NCBI RefSeq assembly: GCF_002236805.1
Contig: NZ_NIQA01000002.1
Location: 176,783 to 240,782 of the forward strand
Direction: 5' to 3'
Length of the DNA: 64,000 nt
DNA from: Pusillimonas sp. T2
GTDB lineage: Bacteria; Pseudomonadota; Gammaproteobacteria; Burkholderiales; Burkholderiaceae_B
Shown in pieces: positions 26,432-35,368 of the stretch. Both the position numbers and the translations under genes were made by a program. Under the pieces are notes generated by a model. The model worked only from the letters and a program-made list of their open reading frames with translations, was not told where the DNA came from and ran no database searches. How positions within the stretch are numbered: the stretch's first letter is position 1; every line of letters starts with the position of its first letter.

Positions 26432-27211
26432 TTAGGGAACCAGTGCCAGAACGCGCAGAGGGCTGCCCGAACCGCGCTGGATCTTCAAGGGGGCTGCAAC
26501 AATGATCGCGCCGGTTGTAGGCAACTGGTCGAGATTGTTAAGGCACTGCAAGCCGAATTTGTTGGCACCGTGCATTAGCGTATGACAAGGGTAAGGCATG
26601 GGCCATGCGTACGACTGGCCAGCATCGGTGTTGATGGTTTCTACACCAAAGCCATGAACATCGCGCTCTTTAATGAGCCACTCGACAGCCTCTTGTGAGG
26701 GGCCGGGGGTGTGTGCACCGTCTTCGCGAACGTTAACGTAAGAAGCGGGGTCTTTGAACAGGCGAGCTGCCCAGCCAGTTCGCAGAAGCACCCAGCTGCC
26801 TTTGGGGATACGACCGTTCTTTTCTTCCCACTTTTGCAGGAAATCGACGCTCATGATCCAGTCTTCGTTGGCAGCGACTTCGGCAGTGGCATCGACCACA
26901 ACAGCAGGCGCAATGAAGTTTTTGGGGTCGATAGTGTCGACTGTATTTTGGGGATGGTCTTTACCTGTAACCCAGTGTGCAGGCGCGTCGAAGTGCGTGC
27001 CAGTGTGTTCGCCACAGGTGAAGTTATTCCAGTACCAGGCGGGGCCGGCGTCGTTGTACTCGGAGATGGTTTCCATCTTGAAGGCAGCTACCTGACCAAA
27101 CTGCGGCGGCAACTGCAGGGGGGGAAAGTCGGGCGACAATGTGTGGGTCAGGTCTACGACCTTGAAATTGCCGGCGGCCAGTTGTTCCAGGGTATTGGCG
27201 GCGGTGCTCAT
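26432..27211 (-). CDS. Cyclase family metal-dependent hydrolase (kynurenine formamidase-like)
   Basis: This 259-residue protein has the hallmark HTGTHFDAPAHW (about residues 68-79), whose histidines and aspartate bind a divalent metal in the cyclase/KynB family. A further histidine lies in the HTLMHGANKFG segment near the end. The family hydrolyses formamides, esters or cyclic amides. The length is above KynB (~210), and no tryptophan pathway genes are nearby, so kynurenine formamidase is not assured. AGGAG lies ahead of the ATG. It is cotranscribed with the oxidoreductase gene 9 bp downstream. Confidence 0.88.
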   Translation of the reverse strand: MSTAANTLEQLAAGNFKVVDLTHTLSPDFPPLQLPPQFGQVAAFKMETISEYNDAGPAWYWNNFTCGEHTGTHFDAPAHWVTGKDHPQNTVDTIDPKNFIAPAVVVDATAEVAANEDWIMSVDFLQKWEEKNGRIPKGSWVLLRTGWAARLFKDPASYVNVREDGAHTPGPSQEAVEWLIKERDVHGFGVETINTDAGQSYAWPMPYPCHTLMHGANKFGLQCLNNLDQLPTTGAIIVAAPLKIQRGSGSPLRVLALVP

Positions 27212-27223
27212 GGTATCTCCTTA

Positions 27224-27281
27224 GTTGAAACCTAAATTATCTTGCATCCGCTATTTTGCACGACTTGGTTTAGATTTCAAC
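27224..27281. promoter_or_regulatory. Inverted repeat upstream of the cyclase gene
   Basis: GTTGAAACCTAAA (27224-27236) and TTTAGATTTCAAC (27269-27281) match as inverted repeats with one mismatch in 13, separated by 32 bp. The element covers the expected promoter of the cyclase-oxidoreductase operon. It could bind a regulator that contacts two sites, but it differs from the palindrome near the TetR gene. Confidence 0.4.
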
Positions 27282-27318
27282 CATTTTTCGATACCGATTT
27301 ACCCCAAGGTCAGTGAAA

Positions 27319-28041
27319 TTAAGCGCCAGACAACCTGTCTGACCCAGTATCCGGAGCCCCACTCAAGCCAGGCCCTGGGGCGACGCCTCGAATGGCCAGG
27401 GCCGCCAGTTCACGAAAACGACGCAAACCCTCATCAGCATCTGGCGCAGGTTCCATCAGCCAGCGGCGTACTTCGGTCAGGTAAATAGTAATGAACAACG
27501 AAGCAGCCAGTTCAACGGGAACGTCGGCCGCTACAAGTCCGCGCTGTCGCCAGCTTCGTACAATGTCGGTCAACAACGCCAGCATGCGAGGGCGCCGCGC
27601 ATAAAACCTGATAGCTTCCGGCCCTTGCGGCGCAACGCCGCCCAGGAAGTCGAGCGTCTCGCGCACCGCAGGCCTGCCCAACGCAGGCTGACCGGCCCAA
27701 TACCGGTAGCGCGACTCAAAAAAAGCCGCCAGTTGGTCAACCAAAGGCGCGCTCGGGTCAACCGACCGAACTGCTGTCCCCGCCAACGCATCCAGATCAT
27801 CATTAATGATCATGAGCAGCAACTCGCGCTTGTCTTTGGCGTAGGTAAACAAAGTGCCAATACCAATTTCAGCCAATCCCGCAATATCGCGCGTGGTGGC
27901 CGCATCGTAGCCTCTTTCAGTAAACGCCTGGCGCGCGGCCGCCTTGATACGACGCCTTTTTTCCAGTTTTCCGCGCTCTCGCAAACCTAATGTCGCGGCA
28001 TCGTCGGCCTGCGCCGCTACTGCCTGGTTTTTTTTAACCAT
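27319..28041 (-). CDS. TetR-family transcriptional regulator
   Basis: The N-terminal TetR helix-turn-helix of this 240-residue protein lies at about residues 30-75: KAAARQAFTERGYDAATTRD, then IGIGTLFTYAKDK. It is preceded by a Lys/Arg-rich leader, and the C-terminal ligand domain is unspecific. It is divergent from the FAD monooxygenase gene and lies just upstream of the cyclase operon, so it probably controls one or both. The near-perfect palindrome at 28149-28174 is a likely operator. The inducer is unknown. Confidence 0.9.
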   Translation of the reverse strand: MVKKNQAVAAQADDAATLGLRERGKLEKRRRIKAAARQAFTERGYDAATTRDIAGLAEIGIGTLFTYAKDKRELLLMIINDDLDALAGTAVRSVDPSAPLVDQLAAFFESRYRYWAGQPALGRPAVRETLDFLGGVAPQGPEAIRFYARRPRMLALLTDIVRSWRQRGLVAADVPVELAASLFITIYLTEVRRWLMEPAPDADEGLRRFRELAALAIRGVAPGPGLSGAPDTGSDRLSGA

Positions 28042-28148
28042 ACGTCGTTGCTCTCTAGTTTTTATACGTCTTCTTGATTAACCCGGGCAAAAAGGCGGAC
28101 TTCGCGTTTTACCTGAGTTGACCAACGACAAAATACACCCATAGAATG

Positions 28149-28174
28149 GAACACGCTCAAAAATGAGCATGTTC
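28149..28174. promoter_or_regulatory. Putative TetR operator
   Basis: GAACACGCTCA (28149-28159) and TGAGCATGTTC (28164-28174) are inverted with one mismatch in 11 and a 4-bp spacer. The element lies midway in the divergent tetR/monooxygenase interval, 44 bp before the monooxygenase ATG. Size and symmetry fit a TetR dimer site. Confidence 0.6.
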
Positions 28175-28217
28175 AGAATTAAACAACTTCGGGTCGAGCA
28201 TAAACTAGGTAACACAC

Positions 28218-29426
28218 ATGAGCAATCACCCCATCATTATTTCTGGCGGCGGGCCCGTCGGGCTCGTCGCAGCACTGTCGCTGGCCGAAAAAGGACTTGA
28301 CGTCATTATCCTGGAGACCAGCCCAGAAATCCCCACCGACTTGCGCGCTGGAACATTCCACCCGCCCACAGTGGAAATGCTGGACACCTTATCTATTGGT
28401 CAAGAATTGCTGAATATGGGGATCAAAGTACCCGAGTGGCAAATCAGGGACCGCAAGCAGGGCCTGGTGGCCCAATTCGACCTGAACCTGATTGCAGACG
28501 AAACCCCTTACCCCTTCCGTCTGCATTGCGAACAACATAAATTGTCGCATCTGGCTTTCAAGGCACTGCAAAAATACCCCAATGCACGCGTCATGTTTGG
28601 CCATACGTGCAGCAGCTACACGCAAGATGAAGATGGCGTCACCGTGCAGGCCGAAGGCGCCGATGGTAAAGCGGTCGAGCTGCGCGGCAGCTACTTGTTG
28701 GGCTGCGACGGCGTTCGCAGTATTGTGCGTAAAACCGCCGACATTGAGTTTGAGGGTTTTACGTGGCCCGAACGCTTTCTTGTATTTGCCACTACCTTCG
28801 ACCTGAAAAAACATGGGTTTACCGGCAACGCCTACATTGCCGACCCCGACGAATGGGCCGCCATTTTTGTACAGCCGCACGATGGCCCCCCAGGCATTTA
28901 CCGCATCGCCTTCCCCATCAAGCCAGAGCAGGACGAGGCCGAGGTGCTGTCAGACGACTATGTACAAAGCCGCATCCAGGGGTTTCTGTCGCCCGACCAA
29001 ACCTACGAAATCCCATACCGCAGCGTCTATCGTGTCCATCAACGCGTCGCCCAATCATTTCGTAAAGGCCGCATTGCGCTGGCCGGCGACGCCGCACACG
29101 TCAATAACCCCTTGGGCGGCATGGGCCTGAACAGCGGTATTCACGACGCCATGAATCTGGCCGACAAACTTGCCCGGATTATGCTGGACGACGCCCCCGA
29201 AGCCCTGCTTGACCAGTACGATCGCCAGCGCCGCTTGACCAATATCGAGTATGTGCAAGCCATCACAATTCGCAATAAGAAAATGCTCGAAGAGCGTGAT
29301 CCGCAGATCAGGGCTGAGCGCCTGCAAGAGATGCGCGATACCGCGGCCGACCCAGAAAAGCACCGCGCTTTTCTGATGAATTCTTCGATGATTAACAGCG
29401 TACGTCGCGCTGCCCAAATCGACTAA
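28218..29426 (+). CDS. FAD-dependent aromatic monooxygenase (UbiH/PHBH-like)
   Basis: This 402-residue flavoprotein monooxygenase has the dinucleotide-binding SGGGPVGLVAALSLAEKGLD at residues 8-28, ending in the LE ribose contact. The second FAD motif, GRIALAGDAAHVNNPLGGMG, lies near residue 285. The central DG motif is GCDGVRSIVRK. Such enzymes hydroxylate aromatic or related acids with NAD(P)H and O2. It heads a plus-strand set with a TAXI-TRAP uptake system 50 bp downstream, suggesting uptake plus first oxidation of the same compound. The substrate is not determinable; salicylate- or hydroxybenzoate-like acids are candidates. Confidence 0.88.
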   Translation: MSNHPIIISGGGPVGLVAALSLAEKGLDVIILETSPEIPTDLRAGTFHPPTVEMLDTLSIGQELLNMGIKVPEWQIRDRKQGLVAQFDLNLIADETPYPFRLHCEQHKLSHLAFKALQKYPNARVMFGHTCSSYTQDEDGVTVQAEGADGKAVELRGSYLLGCDGVRSIVRKTADIEFEGFTWPERFLVFATTFDLKKHGFTGNAYIADPDEWAAIFVQPHDGPPGIYRIAFPIKPEQDEAEVLSDDYVQSRIQGFLSPDQTYEIPYRSVYRVHQRVAQSFRKGRIALAGDAAHVNNPLGGMGLNSGIHDAMNLADKLARIMLDDAPEALLDQYDRQRRLTNIEYVQAITIRNKKMLEERDPQIRAERLQEMRDTAADPEKHRAFLMNSSMINSVRRAAQID

Positions 29427-29477
29427 GATTTGCAAAAAATAATATTGCTTTACCCCCCAACCCCGAGGAGACAAACC

Positions 29478-30431
29478 ATGAAATTTAAATTTCTAGCCGG
29501 GCTTGTTGTCGCCGCTGCCTGCAGCGCAACAGCCGTCGCACAAAACGTTGGCGTCGGCACCATGAGCCAGGGCACCATGAGCTATTCAAGTGGTTCAGCA
29601 CTGGCCAAAGTCCTTACCGAAAAAGGCGGCATGCAAGCCCGTGTTCAGCCTAACAGCGGCGAAAGCGTCCTGATCCCCCTGCTCGACACCGGCGAACTGG
29701 ACTTCGGCATTGCCAACGTCATTGAAAGTGCCGAAGCCGTGCACGGCGAGCGCGTATTCAAAGGCCGCCCCGCCAAGAACCTACGAGTCGCCTCGGTACT
29801 CTTTCCACTTAAAACCGCGGTATTCGTTCGCGCCGATTCCGACATCAAAACCGTAGCCGATCTTAAAGGTAAGCGCCTGACCTACGGCTTTACCGCCATG
29901 GGTTCAATCAACACGATTCTTGATGCACTGCTGGCTACCGGTGGCCTGACACCAAAAGACATTCGTCAGGTCCTGGTTCCCAACGTAGCCCGTGGCGCCG
30001 ACGAACTGGCGTCAGGCAACGTCGACGGCTTCTTCTTTGCCGTAGGTGCCGCCAAAGTCACCGAAATCGACGCCTCGGTCGGTGGCCTGCGCATGCTGCC
30101 TATTAGCACCGACGCCGCAGCCCTTGACGCCATGCACAAAGTCTTCCCGTATGGCTATCCGTTTGTCGAGAACCCACGCCCCGGTCTGGCTGGCGTTAGC
30201 GAACCAACCGCTGCTTTGGCGTATGACAACCTGCTGCTGACCAGCACCAATACCAAAGACGATGTGGTTTACAAAGCCATGAAAACCATCTACGAAAGCC
30301 AGCCAGAACTCGCGGCTTCGTTTGCACCGTTTCGCGGCTTTGACGTCAAGCTGATGTACAAGCCCGACATGCCTGGCGAATTCCATCCTGGTGCATTGCG
30401 CTTCTACAAAGAAGCTGGCCTCGTCAAGTAA
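29478..30431 (+). CDS. TAXI-family TRAP transporter solute receptor
   Basis: The start at 29478 follows GAGGAG and opens a signal peptide (MKFKFLAGLVVAAACSATAVA). The 317-residue precursor has the TAXI receptor fold: GTMSYSSGSALAKVLTEK, DFGIANVIESAEAVHGER, and LKGKRLTYGFTAMGSINTIL. It binds solute in the periplasm for the fused TRAP permease encoded 29 bp downstream. The monooxygenase gene upstream hints at an aromatic acid as ligand; TAXI receptors for glutamate or dicarboxylates also exist. Confidence 0.92.
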   Translation: MKFKFLAGLVVAAACSATAVAQNVGVGTMSQGTMSYSSGSALAKVLTEKGGMQARVQPNSGESVLIPLLDTGELDFGIANVIESAEAVHGERVFKGRPAKNLRVASVLFPLKTAVFVRADSDIKTVADLKGKRLTYGFTAMGSINTILDALLATGGLTPKDIRQVLVPNVARGADELASGNVDGFFFAVGAAKVTEIDASVGGLRMLPISTDAAALDAMHKVFPYGYPFVENPRPGLAGVSEPTAALAYDNLLLTSTNTKDDVVYKAMKTIYESQPELAASFAPFRGFDVKLMYKPDMPGEFHPGALRFYKEAGLVK

Positions 30432-30460
30432 ACAGGTAAGTTATCCCAAAGGCGGTGACC

Positions 30461-32410
30461 ATGAATCAGATCGCATCCGGGCTGCAGGCAGGGGGACTCC
30501 CCTCAAAGCTTCGCAACACGCTTTCTTTAACCCTGCAAACCCTGATGACGGTCACAGTCATCGCCTGGGTACTCAAGCTGCCACTATATTTGCAGCTTAG
30601 TCTGTACAACGAACAATTTTTAGCGGCCATTTTAGGTATGGCCCTTGGTCTGGCGTTTCTGCTTGTCCGGGCGCGCCCTTCGCCCGAAGACACGCCCACG
30701 CCTTGGGGTGACGCCATAGCCGGCCTGGTCGGCATGATCGCCTGCTTTTATATCGCCATCCGCTACCCCACGCTGGTTAACGAAGTCATTTACCGGCCCC
30801 TCGACGCCATTGTCATCAGCGCCATTATTGTGGGGCTCATCCTCGAGGCCGTCAGGCGCACCGCCGGTATGACTCTGGTCATCGTGGTACTGGTGCTGGT
30901 CGCCTACGCCATGCTGGGCCACTTATTGCCCGACGAATTCGTCAGCCGACCCATCGACTTTACGCGCCTGCTGGTCTATCTGGGTATGGACACCAATGCG
31001 GTGCTGGGCCAAACCTTGGCCATTGCCATTATTGTGGTGGTGCCCTTTACTCTCATGGGCCAAATTCTGGCCCGCACGGGCGGCTCACATTTCTTTGGCG
31101 ACCTGGCTATGGCCGTCATGGGCAAATATCGTGGGGGTTCGGCAAAAATTTCTGTTGCCGGGTCGGCCCTGTTCGGCATGATTTCCGGCAGCGCGGTCTC
31201 TAACGTGGCTGCTGTGGGCGTCATTACCATCCCCATGATGAAGCGCTCCGGCTTCCCCAAGCACGTCGCTGCAGCCATCGAAGCGGTAGGTTCCACAGGC
31301 GGCCAGCTGGCGCCGCCGGTCATGGGCGCAGCCGCGTTCCTGATGGCTGAACTACTTGAAACCTCATATGCCTCGGTATTGATTGCAGCGCTCATTCCAG
31401 CCTTTTTGTATTACCTGGCGCTCTTCATCCAGGTCGACCTCGACGCCGCCAAGCATGGCATCAAAGGCGAACCTATGGATCGCCTGCCCGCCATCAAAGA
31501 AGTCATGCGCCATGGCTGGTATTTCCCCATCCCCTTTGTTGTTCTGGTTGTCGGTTTGGTGTTTTTCAATGTGGCCGCAGAATACGCCGCCTTGCAAGCC
31601 GCGGCGCTGCTAGTCATATTCAACCTCATCTTCGGCTACAAAGGCGAACGCACTCCCCTACGCGAACTGCTGCTCGCGGCCATTAGTACCGCCAAAGCTT
31701 CAATCGACTTGCTGGTCATTGCCGCGGCTGCAGGGCTGGTTATTGGTACGCTCAACCTGACAGGGCTGGCGTTTGGCCTGACGCTGCAACTGCTCGCCCT
31801 GAGCGGCGACAGCACCGTCGTTCTGTTGCTAATGACGTCGGTCGTGGCGATTATTCTTGGCATGGGCATGCCCACCGTTGGTGTCTATATTTTGCTGGCT
31901 ACGCTTATTGCTCCAGCCCTTATCCAAGCCGGCCTATCGCCTATGGCATCGCACATGTTCGTCATGTATTTTGGCATGATGTCCATGATTACACCGCCTG
32001 TGGCCATTGCCGCTTTTGCGGCAGCCAATATTGCGGGTTGCGACGGCTCGAAGGTGGGCTGGACGGCAACACGCGTGGGTTGGTGCTCCTACGTCGTGCC
32101 CTTCTTGTTTGCCTTCTCTCCCGCGCTGCTGATGGAGGGCTCGGCAAGCACAATCATCTGGGCCGTCATTACCGCGTCATTGGGCGTGCTGGCCGGCTCG
32201 ATTGCCGTTGTCGGCTATTTCATTGTCGCCGTCGGTGCCTTGCAGCGGGTGCTTTATATGGCGGCAGGCTTGCTTATGCTTATTCCGGCAGACGCCTACC
32301 CAGGCGCTGGCTGGACAGACGTCATCGGTTTGATCATGATGATTCTTTTGGTTGCGTTTCACTGGTTTCAAATCAAACAACAAAAAAATACAGTGCCGGC
32401 AACCAGTTAA
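30461..32410 (+). CDS. TRAP transporter fused permease (4TM-12TM)
   Basis: The ATG at 30461 has AAAGG eight bases upstream; a GTG at 30455 is a possible alternative. The 649-residue membrane protein combines the small (DctQ-like, ~4 segments) and large (DctM-like, ~12 segments) TRAP subunits, the standard arrangement for TAXI systems. The DctM part shows SGSAVSNVAAVGVITIPMMK, GSTGGQLAPPVMGAAAFLMA and GMGMPTVGVYILLATL. It imports solute driven by Na+ or H+, using the receptor encoded just before it. Confidence 0.94.
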   Translation: MNQIASGLQAGGLPSKLRNTLSLTLQTLMTVTVIAWVLKLPLYLQLSLYNEQFLAAILGMALGLAFLLVRARPSPEDTPTPWGDAIAGLVGMIACFYIAIRYPTLVNEVIYRPLDAIVISAIIVGLILEAVRRTAGMTLVIVVLVLVAYAMLGHLLPDEFVSRPIDFTRLLVYLGMDTNAVLGQTLAIAIIVVVPFTLMGQILARTGGSHFFGDLAMAVMGKYRGGSAKISVAGSALFGMISGSAVSNVAAVGVITIPMMKRSGFPKHVAAAIEAVGSTGGQLAPPVMGAAAFLMAELLETSYASVLIAALIPAFLYYLALFIQVDLDAAKHGIKGEPMDRLPAIKEVMRHGWYFPIPFVVLVVGLVFFNVAAEYAALQAAALLVIFNLIFGYKGERTPLRELLLAAISTAKASIDLLVIAAAAGLVIGTLNLTGLAFGLTLQLLALSGDSTVVLLLMTSVVAIILGMGMPTVGVYILLATLIAPALIQAGLSPMASHMFVMYFGMMSMITPPVAIAAFAAANIAGCDGSKVGWTATRVGWCSYVVPFLFAFSPALLMEGSASTIIWAVITASLGVLAGSIAVVGYFIVAVGALQRVLYMAAGLLMLIPADAYPGAGWTDVIGLIMMILLVAFHWFQIKQQKNTVPATS

Positions 32411-32426
32411 CACGGCTGTCCAATTT

Positions 32427-32453
32427 AGCGGTTCGGCGAACGGCCGAACCGCT
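32427..32453 (+). terminator. Stem-loop after the TRAP permease gene
   Basis: AGCGGTTCGGC (32427-32437) and GCCGAACCGCT (32443-32453) form a perfect 11-bp stem with a 5-nt loop, 16 bp after the stop. The following bases are only weakly T-rich, so termination may be partial and Rho-aided. Confidence 0.55.
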
Positions 32454-32627
32454 TGCACACTCTTCCCAAATAAGTAACAATCCCGTTGTGCAGACATTCA
32501 GTACACTCAACCACATACTGTCTGTCGTACGGACTTACGCTAGTAGTATCCTCGCGTGTTTTGTGGTTACATACTTTGGCAATACCTTGGTTTTTAAAGC
32601 TATAACCATCCTCTCCAGGAGCAGACA

Positions 32628-33797
32628 ATGAAAAAATTCGTCAAGGTGGCGCTAGCTGCCACCTGCCTGATGACCGCAGCAGTCAGCCAAGCAGCTGAGC
32701 CGTTCAAAATTGGCCTCATTATCCCCATGACCGGTCCGTTTGCCTCTACTGGCAAACAAATCGAAGCCGCCGCCCGTCTTTACATGCAGCAACACGGCGA
32801 CGAAGTTGCCGGCCGCAAAATCGAACTTATCGTCAAAGACGACGGTGGTGTTCAGCCCGAGGCCACCAAGCGTATTGCCCAAGAACTGGTCGTACAAGAC
32901 AAGGTTGGCGTTCTGGCCGGCTTTGGCCTGACACCGTTGGCCTTTGCAACCGCCCCCATCGCAACGCAATCCAAAACGCCTATGGTCGTCATGGCCGCCG
33001 GCACATCGTCCATCGTCCAGAAGTCGCCCTATATTGTGCGCACTTCAATGACGCTGCCCCAGGTGACCGCACCTATGGGCCAATGGGCAGCCAAGGAAGG
33101 CGGCATTAAATCGGCCGTGACGCTCATCGCCGACTACGGCCCAGGTCACGACGCCGAAAAAGCTTTCGTCAAGAACTTCACCGACGCCGGTGGCAAGGTA
33201 CTCGAGTCGCTTCGCGTGCCCATGCAAAACCCCGACTTCTCACCGTTCTTGCAACGTGTGCGCGACCTGAAACCCGACGCTCTTTTCATTTTCGTCCCTT
33301 CAGGTCAGGGTTCCACCCTCATGAAGCAGTTTACCGAGCGCAACCTGGCCGGTCAGGGCATCAAGCTGATTGGTACGGGTGACGTCCTCGACGACGACCT
33401 GCTGCCAGCCATGGGCGATGAAGCCTTGGGCATCATCACTTCGCAGCACTACTCCACTGCGCACGATTCGCCAGAAAACAAGGCCTATGTCGAATCTTTC
33501 CGCAAGCTGACCAACAACAGCATGCGCCCCAACTTCATGTCGGTGGGTGGCTACGATGGCATGCACCTCATCTACGAAGCCCTGAAAAAAGCCGGCCCCA
33601 ACGCCAATGGCGATCAGCTTCTGGCTGCCATGAAAGGCATGAAATGGGTCAGCCCGCGCGGCCCAATGCAAATCGACCCCGAAACGCGTGATGTCGTGCA
33701 AGACATTTACATCCGTCGTTCCGAGCGTCAGGCCGATGGCCAAATCTACAACGTCGAATTCGACGTCATCAAAGAGTTCAAAGATCCTGGCGTCTAA
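32628..33797 (+). CDS. ABC transporter substrate-binding protein (LivK-like), orphan
   Basis: This 389-residue precursor has a signal peptide (MKKFVKVALAATCLMTAAVS, then QAAEPFKIGL) and a type 1 periplasmic-binding fold with KIGLIIPMTGPFASTGKQIE and DDGGVQPEATKRIAQELVVQ. AGGAG precedes the ATG. No ABC permease or ATPase genes are adjacent: a TRAP system lies upstream and a GGDEF gene downstream. It must use components encoded elsewhere or act as a sensor. A strong terminator follows, so it forms its own unit. Confidence 0.9.
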   Translation: MKKFVKVALAATCLMTAAVSQAAEPFKIGLIIPMTGPFASTGKQIEAAARLYMQQHGDEVAGRKIELIVKDDGGVQPEATKRIAQELVVQDKVGVLAGFGLTPLAFATAPIATQSKTPMVVMAAGTSSIVQKSPYIVRTSMTLPQVTAPMGQWAAKEGGIKSAVTLIADYGPGHDAEKAFVKNFTDAGGKVLESLRVPMQNPDFSPFLQRVRDLKPDALFIFVPSGQGSTLMKQFTERNLAGQGIKLIGTGDVLDDDLLPAMGDEALGIITSQHYSTAHDSPENKAYVESFRKLTNNSMRPNFMSVGGYDGMHLIYEALKKAGPNANGDQLLAAMKGMKWVSPRGPMQIDPETRDVVQDIYIRRSERQADGQIYNVEFDVIKEFKDPGV

Positions 33798-33824
33798 GCA
33801 CCCTATGTTCTAACTCTTTAACAG

Positions 33825-33852
33825 CAGGCCCTTCACGGGGCCTGTTTTTTTT
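33825..33852 (+). terminator. Rho-independent terminator
   Basis: CAGGCCC (33825-33831) pairs with GGGCCTG (33838-33844), followed by eight T. It ends the orphan binding-protein gene and lies right before the GGDEF gene, which argues against the earliest possible starts of that gene. Confidence 0.9.
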
Positions 33853-33889
33853 GGTTACCATGCTGTCCAGCACAACTCCGGAATTCGTC

Positions 33890-35368
33890 ATGCAGCCAGG
33901 CAATACACAAAACAGCCAAGCCGACACCTGGGGCACTACGCTGCCCGCCTTTTTCGAGATCATGCCCAACTCGCTGTGGCTCGAAGATTACAGCCAGCTG
34001 TTCGAACTTTTCGCCCAATGGCGGGCAACTGGCGTGTCTGACCTGCGTGCCTACCTCGAGGCCGACGTCAGTCGCGTCGCGGCCTGCTCCGCCTGCATCA
34101 AGGTTTTGCTGGTCAACCAGAAAACGCTCGATATGTTCAAGGCGTCTTCATTCGACGAGCTGGCCAGCAGGCTTGGCGAAGTGCTGCGCGACGACATGCT
34201 CGAGGCACATATCGACGAACTCGAGCAGCTTTGGGTGGGTAACGAGCAATTCGAAAGCAAGAGCGTCAATTACACACTCGAAGGCGAACGTCTCGATGTG
34301 CTGATCAAAGCCGTTGTACTGCCCGACCACCAAAAGCGCTGGGACCGCGTCCTGGTGTCGCTGGACAATATCACCGCACTCGAAATCGCCCACGCGCAAG
34401 TCGCCCAACAAGAGCGTTATGCCACCGGCATTTTCGAGTACGCGCCGGTATCGCTGTGGGTAGAAGACTTTTCGCGCATCAAGACACTGCTCGACGAAGT
34501 CCGCGGACGCGGGATTACCGACTTTCGCACCTTTACCGACGTCCATCCCGATTTCGTCGAACAATGCATGACCGAAATACGCGTACTCGACGTCAACCAG
34601 TACACCCTGGATATGTTCAAGGCAGGCAGCAAGTCAAACTTGCTGGCTCATTTGCCCGATGTATTCCGCGATGAAATGCTGCCCCACTTTCGCGAACAGC
34701 TCATCGACCTTTGGGAAGGCAAACTGTTTATGCAGCGCGAAGTACTTAATTTCGCGCTTGACGGCAGCCCGCTTAATATCCACCTGCAGCTTTCGGTATT
34801 TGCCGGGCACGAAGCCTCGTGGGACCTGGTTTTACTGGCGTTAACTGACATTACAGCGCGTAAGAAAGCCGAAGCCTATCTCGAGTACCTGGGCAAGCAC
34901 GACGTCCTGACCAAGCTCAAGAACCGGGCGTTCTTTGTCGACGAACTTAACCGGGTCGAACGTAAAGGGCCGTTTCCAGCGACTGTGATCATGATCGACC
35001 TGAACAACCTGAAAGAGGCTAACGATACCCACGGTCACGCTGCCGGCGACGCGCTTTTGCGTCGGGCGGGCGAGGTATTGGCGCAGGCTGCCGGCAAAAA
35101 CTTTCATGCCATGCGTATCGGCGGCGACGAGTTCTCGATTGTCATGCCAGGCGCCACCGAAGAAGAACGCGAGCTGTTGCTTGAAAGCATTGAGAAACTG
35201 ATTGAACTGAACAATCAGTTTTATTCCGGACCACCTCTGCAAATGGCGATTGGCTGGGCGCTATGTCAAAAAGGCGAACGCATCGAAGCCGCGTTGCGCG
35301 AAGCCGATCGCATTATGTACGAAGACAAAAGAAAGTTTCACGAGCGAAGAAAAGTCAGCCGCAGCTAG
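33890..35368 (+). CDS. GGDEF diguanylate cyclase with tandem duplicated PAS-like modules
   Basis: The start is uncertain. The ATG at 33890 has GGAA six bases upstream and lies clear of the terminator; ATG 33860 and TTG 33851 are alternatives. Two PAS-like modules of ~130 residues repeat in tandem: compare SLWLEDYSQLFELFAQW and VNQKTLDMFKASS with SLWVEDFSRIKTLLDEV and VNQYTLDMFKAGS. The C-terminal ~165 residues form a GGDEF domain with intact RIGGDEFSIV and the LTKLKNR start motif, so it should make cyclic di-GMP from GTP. No inhibitory RxxD is evident upstream of GGDEF. There is no membrane segment, so it is cytoplasmic. Confidence 0.88.
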   Translation: MQPGNTQNSQADTWGTTLPAFFEIMPNSLWLEDYSQLFELFAQWRATGVSDLRAYLEADVSRVAACSACIKVLLVNQKTLDMFKASSFDELASRLGEVLRDDMLEAHIDELEQLWVGNEQFESKSVNYTLEGERLDVLIKAVVLPDHQKRWDRVLVSLDNITALEIAHAQVAQQERYATGIFEYAPVSLWVEDFSRIKTLLDEVRGRGITDFRTFTDVHPDFVEQCMTEIRVLDVNQYTLDMFKAGSKSNLLAHLPDVFRDEMLPHFREQLIDLWEGKLFMQREVLNFALDGSPLNIHLQLSVFAGHEASWDLVLLALTDITARKKAEAYLEYLGKHDVLTKLKNRAFFVDELNRVERKGPFPATVIMIDLNNLKEANDTHGHAAGDALLRRAGEVLAQAAGKNFHAMRIGGDEFSIVMPGATEEERELLLESIEKLIELNNQFYSGPPLQMAIGWALCQKGERIEAALREADRIMYEDKRKFHERRKVSRS

